Below are positions 24,092 to 32,858 of a DNA stretch of 64,000 bases, piece by piece (the stretch's first letter is position 1; every line of letters begins with the position of its first letter). This DNA is from SIG673 sp045638685 (GTDB lineage Bacteria > Bacillota > Clostridia > Oscillospirales > CAG-272). Under the pieces are notes generated by a model. It made no database searches. It saw only the letters and a list, made by a program, of their open reading frames with translations, and was not told the origin of the DNA. A program made the position numbers and the translations under genes. The stretch covers positions 10,246 to 74,245 of the forward strand of contig JAZUBT010000026.1 of assembly GCA_045638685.1 (NCBI GenBank), in the 5' to 3' direction.

Positions 24092-24598
24092 GTGAAGGAA
24101 TTTGAGGAAATATATAGAACGTATTATAAAGACGTTTACAGGTTTCTTTTTAAAACCTCGGGCGGAAACCACGAGCTTGCCGAGGAGCTTACTCAGGACA
24201 CCTTTTACGAGGCGTACCGTTCTTTTCACAGATACAACGGCAGCTGTTCGATACTGACTTGGCTCTGCGCGATAGGAAAAAACCTTTGGTTTCACTATCT
24301 GCGTAAGCACAAAAATACCACGCTGAAGCTTGAAGCGCTTGAGGAAACGCTGTGCGACGATTACGAAAAAACGCCTGAAGCGTGCGCGGAACGATCCGAA
24401 AAAAGCTCCAAAATACGAAAAGCGATAGAATCGCTTAAGCCAAAGCACCGTGAGATAGTTCTGCTCCGTGCCGCGGGCGACATCTCCTTTGCGGAGATAG
24501 CAAAAATAATGAATATTACCGAAAGCTCGGCGAAGGTTATCTTTTTCCGCGCTAAAAATCACATTAAGGAGAAGCTTGAAAATGAAGGATTTTTTTGA
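24092..24598 (+). CDS. ECF-type RNA polymerase sigma factor
   Basis: A 168-residue ECF sigma factor. Region 2 covers about residues 1-75 (YYKDVYRFLFKTSGGNHELAEELTQDTFYEAY) and region 4 about residues 105-165 (LKPKHREIVLLRAAGDISFAEIAKIMNIT). The start is a GTG with AGGAGG 11 bases upstream, slightly far. It overlaps the downstream anti-sigma gene by 17 bases, so the two are translationally coupled. The signal that activates it is unknown. Confidence 0.92.
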   Translation: MKEFEEIYRTYYKDVYRFLFKTSGGNHELAEELTQDTFYEAYRSFHRYNGSCSILTWLCAIGKNLWFHYLRKHKNTTLKLEALEETLCDDYEKTPEACAERSEKSSKIRKAIESLKPKHREIVLLRAAGDISFAEIAKIMNITESSAKVIFFRAKNHIKEKLENEGFF

Positions 24599-24902
24599 GA
24601 ATAACTGCGATATAGTCGAAAATCTTTTGCCGATTTACGCCGACGGGGGCTGCTCGGACAAAACGGGGAAGCTGATAAGAAAGCACCTTGACGTCTGTCC
24701 GAAATGCCGTAAGTATCTTAAAACGGTAAAGAAAAGCAGCAAAAAAACGGTAAGCGAGGATATTCCGGATTCCGTTCCGGATTACAAGGCGCTCAGCAAA
24801 AAAATCAAGCACCGCCGCGCTTTGTACACGTCTATTATTACCTCGGCGTTTATTCTTCTCGTTGCGGGAGACGTTATTTACTTTTTAACAAATGATAAAT
24901 GA
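24582..24902 (+). CDS. Zinc-finger anti-sigma factor, single-pass membrane
   Basis: A 106-residue protein with the zinc anti-sigma motif His-x3-Cys-x2-Cys (KHLDVCPKCRKYL) at about residues 35-47 and one C-terminal transmembrane segment (SIITSAFILLVAGDVIYFL). Almost nothing lies outside the membrane, so signal sensing must be cytoplasmic, within the membrane, or through another protein. ATG at 24582 is preferred over a TTG at 24576 because the upstream GGAG is at a better distance. It is encoded between the sigma factor and a radical SAM gene. Confidence 0.8.
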   Translation: MKDFFENNCDIVENLLPIYADGGCSDKTGKLIRKHLDVCPKCRKYLKTVKKSSKKTVSEDIPDSVPDYKALSKKIKHRRALYTSIITSAFILLVAGDVIYFLTNDK

Positions 24903-25803
24903 GCATTATTCCGCCTGCCGCCTTTGTCCCTTTGAATGTGGCGTAGATAGAAGATTGTCTGTGGGAAGATGCGGTCAGGGTACGGAAATGAGGGTTGCCC
25001 TCGCGTATCCGCATCTTTGGGAAGAGCCGTGTCTTTCGGGGCAGGGACTTGAAGAGCCGATAAAAGGTTCGGGAACCGTCTTTTTCGTTGGTTGCTCGCT
25101 TAAATGCGTTTACTGTCAAAACGCAAGGATAAGCAGGAAAATCTCGACTGCGGGTGAGGTCTTGACGGCGGAAAAGCTTGCCGATGAGTTTTTAAGACTC
25201 CAGTCTCTCGGCGTGCATAACATAAACCTCGTAACCGCAGCTCATTTTGTTCCCGAAATTGTAAAGAGCATAGAAACGGCGAGAAAATGTGGCCTGAAAC
25301 TTCCGATAGTATATAACAGCAGCGGATACGAAAGCGAAAAAACACTTGCCATGCTAAACGGGTATATTGATATTTATATGCCCGACTTTAAATATTTTTC
25401 GGAAAGAATATCGTCCCTTTATTCGGGAGCTTCAAATTATCCGGTAGTTTGCCGTAAGGCGATAAACACGATGTGGAGGCAGTGCGGAGAACCGAGATTT
25501 GACGAAAAGGGCTTTATGCTTTCGGGGGTAATTGTAAGACACCTCGTTTTGCCTGGCTCAGATGCCGATTCAAGGAAGATACTCTCTCTTTTACATGAGG
25601 ATTTCGGGGAGACGGGGATAGTTCTTTCGCTTATGAGCCAATATACTCCCATGCCCGATATGCCGTACCCCGAGCTTACCGAAAGACTGCCGAGGAGAGC
25701 GTATTTAAGAGTTTTGGAGCGCGCTGAAGAATTAAAATTTAAATACCTTTATACACAAAGCGGAGAAGCGGCGCACGAGAGCTTTATACCGGAATTTAAG
25801 TAA
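24892..25803 (+). CDS. PflA-like radical SAM protein (COG1313 type)
   Basis: A 303-residue radical SAM protein. A Cys-rich N-terminus (CRLCPFECGVDRR, GRCGQG) is followed by the [4Fe-4S] motif Cys-x3-Cys-x2-Cys (GCSLKCVYCQN) around residues 68-78, and by the conserved HLVLPG stretch. It resembles proteins annotated as pyruvate formate-lyase activating enzyme related. No glycyl-radical target lies beside it. It overlaps the anti-sigma stop by 11 bases, so it belongs to the sigma/anti-sigma operon, which is unusual. Confidence 0.85.
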   Translation: MINEHYSACRLCPFECGVDRRLSVGRCGQGTEMRVALAYPHLWEEPCLSGQGLEEPIKGSGTVFFVGCSLKCVYCQNARISRKISTAGEVLTAEKLADEFLRLQSLGVHNINLVTAAHFVPEIVKSIETARKCGLKLPIVYNSSGYESEKTLAMLNGYIDIYMPDFKYFSERISSLYSGASNYPVVCRKAINTMWRQCGEPRFDEKGFMLSGVIVRHLVLPGSDADSRKILSLLHEDFGETGIVLSLMSQYTPMPDMPYPELTERLPRRAYLRVLERAEELKFKYLYTQSGEAAHESFIPEFK

Positions 25804-25870
25804 AAGCTGAAATCGGAACGCGGATAGTCGGTGAAAATAACGGTTAAATTTAAATATTTTTTGAATGTTA

Positions 25871-25899
25871 TTGACAAATAATTGTAAATATGTTATTAT
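25871..25899 (+). promoter_or_regulatory. Sigma-A promoter of the riboswitch-ATPase unit
   Basis: A perfect TTGACA is followed after 17 bases by TATTAT. Transcription should start a few bases before the riboswitch. Confidence 0.85.
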
Positions 25900-25908
25900 A
25901 TACATACT

Positions 25909-25996
25909 CATAGGGGAGTAGATGGCACTTTATACAGTGTGGCTATCCGTCATCACGGATTTAACGCCCGGATAGCCTTAATTATTGAGACTTATG
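25909..25996 (+). promoter_or_regulatory. yybP-ykoY (Mn2+) riboswitch
   Basis: The conserved GGGGAGTAG of loop L1 is at 25913-25921. P1 pairs CATAGG with CTTATG (25991-25996). P2 pairs CACT with AGTG. P3 pairs GGCTATCC with GGATAGCC, and its loop carries the CCGTCATCA motif. The trailing GAGACTTATG matches the usual 3' strand. This class senses Mn2+ and often controls P-type ATPases, as here. Confidence 0.88.
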
Positions 25997-26031
25997 TAAG
26001 CAAAGCCGTGCTTTTAGCTTAACTTCCCGTT

Positions 26032-26062
26032 ATGCGTGGCTTTGCCGCGCATTTGTTTTTTA
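26032..26062 (+). terminator. Riboswitch-controlled intrinsic terminator
   Basis: ATGCGTGGC pairs perfectly with GCCGCGCAT over TTT and is followed by TTGTTTTTT. The segment CAAAGCC at 26001-26007 complements GGCTTTG at 26038-26044, which would break the terminator stem. That makes a terminator/anti-terminator switch, with Mn2+ expected to favour read-through. Confidence 0.85.
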
Positions 26063-26098
26063 TAAACGGAGTTAAAAAATTTTTATTGGAGGAATGCT

Positions 26099-28789
26099 AT
26101 GAAATTTTATTCAGCAGACAAGGAAACCGTCTTAAAGCATGTCGGCTCGACACCGAACGGTCTTTCGTCCGAGGAAGCGGAAAAGCGACTTGCCGAAAAC
26201 GGTAAAAACAAGCTTGCGGAAGGCAAGAAGGAAAGTCTTTTACGCCGCTTTTTGAAGCAGCTTGCGGAGCCTATGACAATCATTCTTTTGGTTGCTGCGG
26301 CTATCTCGGCGGGTGTAGAAATCTATAACGGGGTATCGGCGGGACACTGGGAGTTCCCTGCGGACGTCGTAATCATTCTCGCGGTTGTTATTATCAACGC
26401 GGTTCTCGGAGTTCTTCAGGAAAGTAAGGCTGAAAAAGCGATTGAAGCCTTGCAGGAAATCGCGGCCGCAACGTCAAAGGTAATCCGCGACGAAAAGCAG
26501 ATTTCAGTCAGAAGCGAGGATCTCGTCGTTGGAGACGTTATACTGCTTGAAGCAGGAGATTCGGTTCCCGCAGACGCGAGAATTATAGAATGTGCGTCTA
26601 TGAAAATAGAGGAGGCGGCGCTTACCGGAGAATCGGTTCCGGTTGACAAGACCGCTACGGCTATTGCGCTCGGTGAAAACGGAGACGTTCCGCTCGGAGA
26701 CCGCAAAAATATGGTATTTATGGGCTCTACCGTGGTTTACGGACGCGGTAAGGCTGTCGTTTGCTCAACGGGTATGGATACCGAAATGGGTAAAATCGCC
26801 GACGCGCTCGCGAAGGCTCAGGAGGGAAAAACGCCTCTGCAAATCAAGCTTGCGGGTCTTTCCAAAATTCTTACCTATCTTGTAATAGGTATCTGTGTTT
26901 TGATTTTCGGCGTTCAGCTTATACGTAACGGCTTTGGATTTGAGACGGTTCTCAGCTCCTTTATGCTCGCTATTTCTCTTGCGGTCGCGGCAATTCCCGA
27001 GGGACTTGCTACCGTTGTTACCATAGTGCTGTCTATCGGCGTTACGAATATGTCAAAGAGAAACGCTATCATTCGTAAGCTGACGGCGGTTGAAACTCTC
27101 GGCTGTACGCAAATTATCTGCTCCGATAAAACGGGAACTCTTACACAAAATAAAATGACCGTTGTTGACCATTACGGAGACGACGAGAAGCTTCTCGCAA
27201 ATGCGATGTCGCTTTGCTCCGACGCTGAATTTGATTCCGAAGCGAAAACCGCGGTCGGCGAGCCCACGGAATGTGCTCTCGTTAACTATGCGGAAAAGCT
27301 GGGACTTTCCAAGAATGAGCAAAAGAACGAGTATGTGAGAATCGGAGAGGTTCCCTTTGATTCCGGCAGAAAGATGATGTCCACGGTTCACAGAAAAGCG
27401 GACGGCTCGCTTGTTCAGTTTACCAAGGGTGCGCCGGATGAGGTGCTTAAAAGATGCGCAAGAGCGCTTATTAACGGCGTCGAAATCGAAATGAACGACG
27501 AAATCCGCGCCGATATCTTAAAAGCTAATAAGACGATGGCAGACAAGGCGCTCCGCGTGCTTTCCGTTTCAATGAAGAAGCTCTCCGCAGAGCCTGCCGA
27601 ATACACTCCGGACGCGGTTGAAAACGACCTTTGCTTTATTGGACTTGTAGGTATGATAGACCCCGTTCGCCCCGAGGTTAAGCCGGCTATTGACGAATGC
27701 CGTTCTGCGGGCATACGTCCCATTATGATCACCGGAGACCACAAGGATACCGCGGTTGCTATCGCAATGCAGCTTGGTATTATTTCTTCTCCCTCTGAGG
27801 CTATTACGGGAGCAGAGCTTGACTCTATTTCCGACGAGGATTTCGAAACGGCGGTTGAAAAATACTCCGTTTACGCCCGCGTTCAGCCCGAGCATAAAAC
27901 GAGAATCGTTAACGCATGGCGTAAAAAAGGCAAGGTTACCGCTATGACGGGCGACGGAGTTAACGACGCGCCCTCTATCAAAAATGCCGACATCGGCGTC
28001 GGTATGGGTATAACGGGTACAGACGTTACCAAAAACGTTGCGCATATGGTTCTCGCGGACGATAACTTTGCTACAATAGTTTCGGCGGTTGGCGAGGGCA
28101 GACGTATTTATGACAACATTCGTAAGGCCATACAGTTCCTTCTTGCCTCCAACCTTTCCGAGGTGCTTTCAATATTCTTCGCAACCCTCATAGGCTTCTC
28201 GATATTCCAGCCTGTTCAGCTTCTCTGGATTAACCTTATCACCGACTGCTTCCCCGCTCTTGCGCTTGGTATGGAAAAGCCTGAGGCGGACGTTATGAAG
28301 CGCCAGCCGCGTGATTCCAGAGAGGGAATCTTCGCGGGCGGTCTCGGAGCAGCGGTCGCGTATCAGGGCGTTTTGGTAACGGCTATCACGCTTATTTCCT
28401 ATTTTATCGGTACAAAGATTCTTGCGCAGGCAGGACACGCCGAAGCAATTAAAGCGGGAACCTATACGGCAGAAATGCTCGGTACGTCCATGGCATTCCT
28501 GACGCTTTCGATGTGTGAGATTTTCCACGCCTTCAATATGCGCTCGCTTAAAGGCTCGATTTTCAAAATTAAGGGCCAGAACAAATGGCTTTGGGGCGCG
28601 GGAGTGTTATCCTTCTTAATGACGACCGTCGTTGTAGAGGTTGATTTCCTCGCAAAAGCCTTTGAGCTTGCTCACCTTAACCTTACCGAGTACGCTATCG
28701 CTATGGGACTTGCGATACTTATTATTCCGATAGTCGAGTGCGTAAAGCTTGTACAGAGACTTTTAGCAAAGCGTAAAGCAACGAAATAA
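26099..28789 (+). CDS. P2A-type cation-transporting ATPase (Ca2+/Mn2+ export)
   Basis: An 896-residue P-type ATPase that pumps cations out of the cytoplasm. The phosphorylation motif DKTGTLT is near residue 344, the TGES actuator loop near 180, TGDGVND in the hinge near 620, and the ion-site helices carry AAIPEGLATVV (M4) and NLITDCFPALALG (M6), as in SERCA/LMCA1-type Ca2+ pumps. The Mn2+ riboswitch in its leader argues that Mn2+ efflux is at least part of its job. A strong GGAGG precedes the ATG. It is monocistronic, with terminators before and after. Confidence 0.95.
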   Translation: MKFYSADKETVLKHVGSTPNGLSSEEAEKRLAENGKNKLAEGKKESLLRRFLKQLAEPMTIILLVAAAISAGVEIYNGVSAGHWEFPADVVIILAVVIINAVLGVLQESKAEKAIEALQEIAAATSKVIRDEKQISVRSEDLVVGDVILLEAGDSVPADARIIECASMKIEEAALTGESVPVDKTATAIALGENGDVPLGDRKNMVFMGSTVVYGRGKAVVCSTGMDTEMGKIADALAKAQEGKTPLQIKLAGLSKILTYLVIGICVLIFGVQLIRNGFGFETVLSSFMLAISLAVAAIPEGLATVVTIVLSIGVTNMSKRNAIIRKLTAVETLGCTQIICSDKTGTLTQNKMTVVDHYGDDEKLLANAMSLCSDAEFDSEAKTAVGEPTECALVNYAEKLGLSKNEQKNEYVRIGEVPFDSGRKMMSTVHRKADGSLVQFTKGAPDEVLKRCARALINGVEIEMNDEIRADILKANKTMADKALRVLSVSMKKLSAEPAEYTPDAVENDLCFIGLVGMIDPVRPEVKPAIDECRSAGIRPIMITGDHKDTAVAIAMQLGIISSPSEAITGAELDSISDEDFETAVEKYSVYARVQPEHKTRIVNAWRKKGKVTAMTGDGVNDAPSIKNADIGVGMGITGTDVTKNVAHMVLADDNFATIVSAVGEGRRIYDNIRKAIQFLLASNLSEVLSIFFATLIGFSIFQPVQLLWINLITDCFPALALGMEKPEADVMKRQPRDSREGIFAGGLGAAVAYQGVLVTAITLISYFIGTKILAQAGHAEAIKAGTYTAEMLGTSMAFLTLSMCEIFHAFNMRSLKGSIFKIKGQNKWLWGAGVLSFLMTTVVVEVDFLAKAFELAHLNLTEYAIAMGLAILIIPIVECVKLVQRLLAKRKATK

Positions 28790-28795
28790 AAATAA

Positions 28796-28826
28796 AAAAC
28801 GGATGCGTATGCGTCCGTTTTTTTCA
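28796..28826 (+). terminator. Intrinsic terminator of the P-type ATPase gene
   Basis: AAACGGATGCG pairs with GCGTCCGTTT over a short loop and is followed by T residues. Confidence 0.85.
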
Positions 28827-28945
28827 TATTGTTTTGGAGTAAAAAATTATTAAAAGATTTTCTTACGTAAATCACGTAAACCCGACTGTTTTTGGCAAAA
28901 GTGGGCGGGATTTTGAGTTTTTTGAATATTTTTGTGTTTTTTCTC

Positions 28946-28973
28946 TTGATTTTTTTGTTTTTTATGCTATACT
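28946..28973 (+). promoter_or_regulatory. Sigma-A promoter of the DUF1508 gene
   Basis: TTGATT and TATACT are separated by 16 bases, about 55 bases before the start codon. Confidence 0.7.
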
Positions 28974-29028
28974 TATATTAAGGACAATTAGTTTGACCAA
29001 ATTTACAGAAAGAAAAGAGGTATTTATT

Positions 29029-29427
29029 ATGGGATATTTCGTTATGAAAAAGACACCTACCGGATACAATTTCAGTCTGTTTGCTTCGAACAAGCAGAAA
29101 ATTGCGGTAGCATCGGGAGTTTACGCATCTAAGGCAACCTGCCAGAAGGGTATTGCAAGCATTAAGGTTAACGCCGTTAAGTGCGTAAACGATAATAAAA
29201 TCGAGGATCAGACACTTAAAGAGTGGGAGAAGAAAACCTGCCCGAAGTTTGAGATTTACTTCGATAAAGCGGGACTTTACCGCTACCGTCTTATCGCCGC
29301 TAACGGCGAGAGTATCGCGATGAGCGAGGAGGGCTACAAGTCAAAGAGCGGATGTGTAAACGGAATCAAGTCCGTTGCTCAGAACGCGCCCGATGCCGAG
29401 ACCATCGACGAGACTGTTGAGAAATAA
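29029..29427 (+). CDS. DUF1508 (YegP-type) domain protein
   Basis: A 132-residue protein with two related halves, each with a (Y/F)-F-Lys-rich strand followed by G-x-Y-x-SK-(A/S)-x-C-x-x-GI: VYASKATCQKGIASIK and YKSKSGCVNGIKSV. This is the DUF1508/YegP pattern, small proteins of unknown function often expressed under stress. The ATG at 29029 has AAGAGG upstream. It stands alone, between a strong promoter and a terminator. Confidence 0.88.
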   Translation: MGYFVMKKTPTGYNFSLFASNKQKIAVASGVYASKATCQKGIASIKVNAVKCVNDNKIEDQTLKEWEKKTCPKFEIYFDKAGLYRYRLIAANGESIAMSEEGYKSKSGCVNGIKSVAQNAPDAETIDETVEK

Positions 29428-29442
29428 GCTTTAAAATACATA

Positions 29443-29487
29443 AAAGGCTTAGTTAAACGAATTTTCGCTTGACTAAGTCTTTTTTTC
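29443..29487 (+). terminator. Intrinsic terminator of the DUF1508 gene
   Basis: AAGGCTTAGT pairs with ACTAAGTCTT and is followed by TTTTTTTC. Confidence 0.8.
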
Positions 29488-29600
29488 TTCGATATGATGT
29501 GAAAACAGGTTTTTTCTGCTTAAAATAAGCTATGTAAATTATATTCATAATATTACAGATATTTTTTAATAAAATTATTGTACACTTAAAATAGGAAGCT

Positions 29601-29660
29601 TTAATAATTAAGGCTGTCGGGCATTCAAGCTTTGATGACGGATAGCCGCACCGCGTATAA
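29601..29660 (-). other. Inverted partial copy of the yybP-ykoY riboswitch
   Basis: On the minus strand this segment follows the riboswitch at 25930-25988 colinearly. Two blocks are exact: GGCTATCCGTCATCA (15 bases) and AGCCTTAATTATT (13 bases), at nearly the same spacing, preceded by TTATAC in both. The L1 motif GGGGAGTAG is absent, so it is a fragment and is unlikely to be a working aptamer. It lies just upstream of the OYE gene, on the opposite strand. Confidence 0.75.
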
Positions 29661-29693
29661 GTTAAAGCTATAAAATAAATTAGGAGAAGCATT

Positions 29694-31010
29694 ATGACAA
29701 ACAAGACGTATGAGCTTTACGGCTCCGTGCTTAAGGGTACGCAGTTTGCCGAGAACCACGGCAGCGAGGCTTACATACCATATTCCACCGACTGTGAGAC
29801 GCTTAAAAAGCCTATAAAAATCGGCGAGCATACCGCCGCTAACAGAATAGAATATCAGCCTATGGAGGGACAGGATTCCGATTTAAACGGCACTCCCACC
29901 GAGCAGACCTTCAAAAGATATACCGAGCTTGCAAGGGGCGGCGCCGGGCTTCTCTGGTTCGAGGCGGTTTCTGTTTGTCAGGATGGAAAAAGCAACCCAT
30001 ATCAGCTTTGCATAACCGAGGAAAATCTCCTCGAGTTTAGGCGCCTCGTTAAGGCTATGAAGGACGCCTGTAAGGAGGCAAACGGATTTGAACCGATTAT
30101 AATCATTCAGCTTAACCACTCGGGAAGATACGCAAAGCCAAGCGGTATTCCGGAGCCTATAACCGCGTACTTCAATACCGATATAGAGCAGGAGCCGAAG
30201 AGGATAGCATCCGACGAATACCTTAAGTCTCTCGTTCCGCTATTTGTAAAATCCGCTCTCCTTTCGGCAGAGGCGGGATTTGACGGAGTTGATGTAAAGG
30301 CTTGCCACAGCTACCTTATGTCAGAGCTTCTCTCCGCCTATGACAGAGAGGGGCTTTACGGCGGAGCTATTGAAAACCGCGCAAGGCTTTTTTCTGACGT
30401 AACAAAGGCGGTTTTCGACGCGCTTCCGAAAAATATGATTCGCGCGGCGAGAGTAAACGTTTACGACGGATTTAACGGGAAATACAGCTACGGTGAATCG
30501 AATGAGGGCAAGATATTTGACCTTAGCGAGGCAAACGCTATAATTGATATATTCGAGAGAAATGGCGGTCAGCTTCTTAACGTAACTATGGGAAGCCCGT
30601 ACAGAAACCCCGACGTCTCCCGTCCTTACAGACCGGGACTTGACAAGCCGAAGAGCGACTCGTTATACGGACTTTACAGGCTGTGGCGCGGCGCCGACGA
30701 AATCAAAAAGGCGCACCCCGGACTTATAATAGTCAATACGGGCATTTCATTCCTCGGAGAGCACGCACCCTTTGCGGCTATGGGCGCGGCGAATGAGGGA
30801 ATGACCGACTTTGTCGGCTTTGGACGCATGTCGTTTGCTTATCCCGACGTAGCGAAGGATATTCTGAGTGGCAGCTTTGATAAGAAGAAAATCTGCGTTG
30901 CCTGCGGAGGCTGCTCCACTCTTAAAAAGAACGTTCTCCGTTCCGGCTGTATAATCCGTAACGCGTATTACAAGGAAATTTTTAGGGAGTTTCAGAAAAA
31001 CGGAAAGTAA
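29694..31010 (+). CDS. NADH:flavin oxidoreductase, old yellow enzyme family with Fe-S cluster
   Basis: A 438-residue FMN-dependent reductase of the 2,4-dienoyl-CoA reductase/BaiCD type, N-terminal half only. The TIM barrel has NHSGRYAKP, then GFDGVDVKACHSYLMSELL (the catalytic region, usually with HxxH, here CH), then VGFGRMSFAYPD. The C-terminus carries ICVACGGCSTLKKNVLRSGC, whose cysteines fit a [4Fe-4S] cluster. The usual second FAD/NAD(P)H domain is absent; the protein ends soon after the cluster. An AGGAG site precedes the ATG. The substrate is unknown. Confidence 0.85.
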   Translation: MTNKTYELYGSVLKGTQFAENHGSEAYIPYSTDCETLKKPIKIGEHTAANRIEYQPMEGQDSDLNGTPTEQTFKRYTELARGGAGLLWFEAVSVCQDGKSNPYQLCITEENLLEFRRLVKAMKDACKEANGFEPIIIIQLNHSGRYAKPSGIPEPITAYFNTDIEQEPKRIASDEYLKSLVPLFVKSALLSAEAGFDGVDVKACHSYLMSELLSAYDREGLYGGAIENRARLFSDVTKAVFDALPKNMIRAARVNVYDGFNGKYSYGESNEGKIFDLSEANAIIDIFERNGGQLLNVTMGSPYRNPDVSRPYRPGLDKPKSDSLYGLYRLWRGADEIKKAHPGLIIVNTGISFLGEHAPFAAMGAANEGMTDFVGFGRMSFAYPDVAKDILSGSFDKKKICVACGGCSTLKKNVLRSGCIIRNAYYKEIFREFQKNGK

Positions 31011-31048
31011 TAGGCTCTAAAGAACTGCAAAGCATAAATAATGAAAAC

Positions 31049-31085
31049 AAAGGGCGTGAGTATCAATGTTACTTGCGCCTTTAAG
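31049..31085 (+). terminator. Possible weak terminator after the OYE-family gene
   Basis: AAAGGGCG and CGCCTTT close a stem with mismatches; the following T run is short. It may only slow transcription into cysK. Confidence 0.35.
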
Positions 31086-31132
31086 TTAAAAAATGCCTAA
31101 AATAAAAGGCAGCGTTTAATTACGGAGAAAAT

Positions 31133-32068
31133 ATGAAAAAAATATACACGTCTGTTGACCAGCTTATAGGAAGCACTCCGCTTCTTGAACTAAAAAATAT
31201 AGAAAGAAAATATAATCTTAAGGCTCGTATGCTCGCAAAGCTTGAGTTCCTTAATCCCGCGGGCTCAGTCAAGGACAGAGTAGCAAAAGAGATGCTTGAC
31301 GACGCCGAAAGAAAAGGGCTTTTAAACGAAAATTCGGTTATAATCGAGCCGACAAGCGGCAATACGGGTATCGGTCTTGCGGCAGTCTCGGCGGCAAGGG
31401 GGTATAAAACCATTATCGTTATGCCCGATACAATGTCCGCTGAGCGCCGCATGCTGATGACGGCGTACGGCGCCGAACTTGTTCTATCGGACGGAAAAAA
31501 AGGAATGAGCGGAGCTATCGAAAAGGCGGAGGAGCTAAAAAAAAGCATACCGGGTGCGTTTATTCCCGATCAGTTCGGTAATCCCGCAAACCCCGAGGCT
31601 CACCGTAAAACAACCGGACCGGAAATATGGAACGATACCGACGGAGAGGTAGATATTTTCGTCGCAGGCGTAGGAACAGGCGGAACACTTACCGGCGTAG
31701 GTGAGTATCTTAAATTAAAGAACCCCGACGTAAAGGTGGTAGCGGTTGAGCCGAAAAGCTCCGCGTTTCTCTCTACGGGAGTAGGCGGTGCGCATAAAAT
31801 TCAGGGAATAGGAGCGGGTTTTATCCCTAAAACGCTTAATACATCGGTTTATGACGAAATAATAACGGTTAGCGACGATGACGCTTATGAGGTCGGCAGA
31901 ACGGTTGGTAAGACCGAGGGCGTGCTTGTGGGAATATCCTCGGGAGCCGCGCTGTACGCCGCGATAAAATGCGCCGAAAAAGCGGAAAACAGCGGCAAGA
32001 CGGTGGTCGTGTTACTTCCCGATACGGGGGACAGGTATCTGTCAACGGAAGGGTACCTTGACTGTTAA
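31133..32068 (+). CDS. cysK: Cysteine synthase A (O-acetylserine sulfhydrylase)
   Basis: A 311-residue PLP enzyme making cysteine from O-acetylserine and sulfide. It shows LIGSTPLLEL, the PLP lysine in LNPAGSVKDR near residue 43, the phosphate-binding PTSGNTGIGLA, the GVGTGGTLTGVGEYL loop and VGISSGAALYAA. The length and motifs fit CysK rather than cystathionine beta-synthase. GGAG precedes the ATG. No cysE is next to it. Confidence 0.95.
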   Translation: MKKIYTSVDQLIGSTPLLELKNIERKYNLKARMLAKLEFLNPAGSVKDRVAKEMLDDAERKGLLNENSVIIEPTSGNTGIGLAAVSAARGYKTIIVMPDTMSAERRMLMTAYGAELVLSDGKKGMSGAIEKAEELKKSIPGAFIPDQFGNPANPEAHRKTTGPEIWNDTDGEVDIFVAGVGTGGTLTGVGEYLKLKNPDVKVVAVEPKSSAFLSTGVGGAHKIQGIGAGFIPKTLNTSVYDEIITVSDDDAYEVGRTVGKTEGVLVGISSGAALYAAIKCAEKAENSGKTVVVLLPDTGDRYLSTEGYLDC

Positions 32069-32153
32069 CCTTGCAAAAGCGGTTTTAAACTAATGCCTGT
32101 GAGCTTTAATTTCTTTTGCAAAGAAAAAACGCTAATGAAAGGAAGTTTCTGAA

Positions 32154-32696
32154 ATGAAGATAATGATAGCATCCGATATTCACGGCTCGGATTTTTACTG
32201 CGAAAAAATGATAGAGGCGTTTATCCGCGAGGGCGCAGAAAAGCTGCTTATTCTCGGAGACATACTGTATCACGGCCCGAGAAACGATCTCCCGAAGGGA
32301 TATGCGCCGAAGTCGGTAATAGAGCGTCTTAACTCTATAAAGGAAAAAATACTTGCCGTAAGAGGTAACTGCGACACCGAGGTTGATCAGATGGTGCTAA
32401 GCTTTCCTATTCTTGCAGATTACTGCATACTGTACGTCGGGGGCAAAATGATTTACGCTACCCACGGGCACAATTTTAACTGTGAAAATCTCCCACCTCT
32501 GCAAAATGGGGATATACTTTTACACGGGCATACTCACGTACCGAAATGCGAGGACAAGGGTGAGTTTATTTACATGAACCCCGGCTCGGTTTCAATTCCG
32601 AAAGAAAAATCCGAGCACGGATATATGATTCTCACCGAAACGGACGCTACGTGGAAAACTCTTTCGGGGGAAATCTATAAAGAATATAAATTCTAA
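32154..32696 (+). CDS. YfcE-like metallophosphoesterase
   Basis: A 180-residue calcineurin-like phosphoesterase of the YfcE/MJ0936 type, cytoplasmic. Metal-binding motifs are SDIHG (8-12), LGDILYHG (34-41), GNCDTE, THGHNF and GHTHVP, all complete. Such enzymes cleave phosphodiesters in vitro; the natural substrate is not known. An AAGGAA site precedes the ATG. A terminator follows. Confidence 0.9.
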   Translation: MKIMIASDIHGSDFYCEKMIEAFIREGAEKLLILGDILYHGPRNDLPKGYAPKSVIERLNSIKEKILAVRGNCDTEVDQMVLSFPILADYCILYVGGKMIYATHGHNFNCENLPPLQNGDILLHGHTHVPKCEDKGEFIYMNPGSVSIPKEKSEHGYMILTETDATWKTLSGEIYKEYKF

Positions 32697-32708
32697 ACTC
32701 CAAAAAGT

Positions 32709-32738
32709 AAAAAGAGCGATTTCAAATCGCTCTTTTTG
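32709..32738 (+). terminator. Intrinsic terminator of the YfcE-like gene
   Basis: AAAGAGCGATT pairs perfectly with AATCGCTCTTT over a TCA loop and is followed by TTG and T residues. Confidence 0.9.
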
Positions 32739-32858
32739 TTTATTAAAATCTTAAATTTACTCTTTAAGCCCTGCAAACCTAAGCTTAGCATGATATCTAC
32801 GTTAGTATTTTATCAAACCTTAGCCTTAGCGACGCTCGCTGTGTTTACTCAAACCAAA

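Noticed and set aside
25909..25996. NiCo-type riboswitch as an alternative
   Set aside because: GGGGAGTAG plus a CGTCATCA loop and the P1/P3 layout fit the Mn2+ class better, and the downstream gene is a typical partner.
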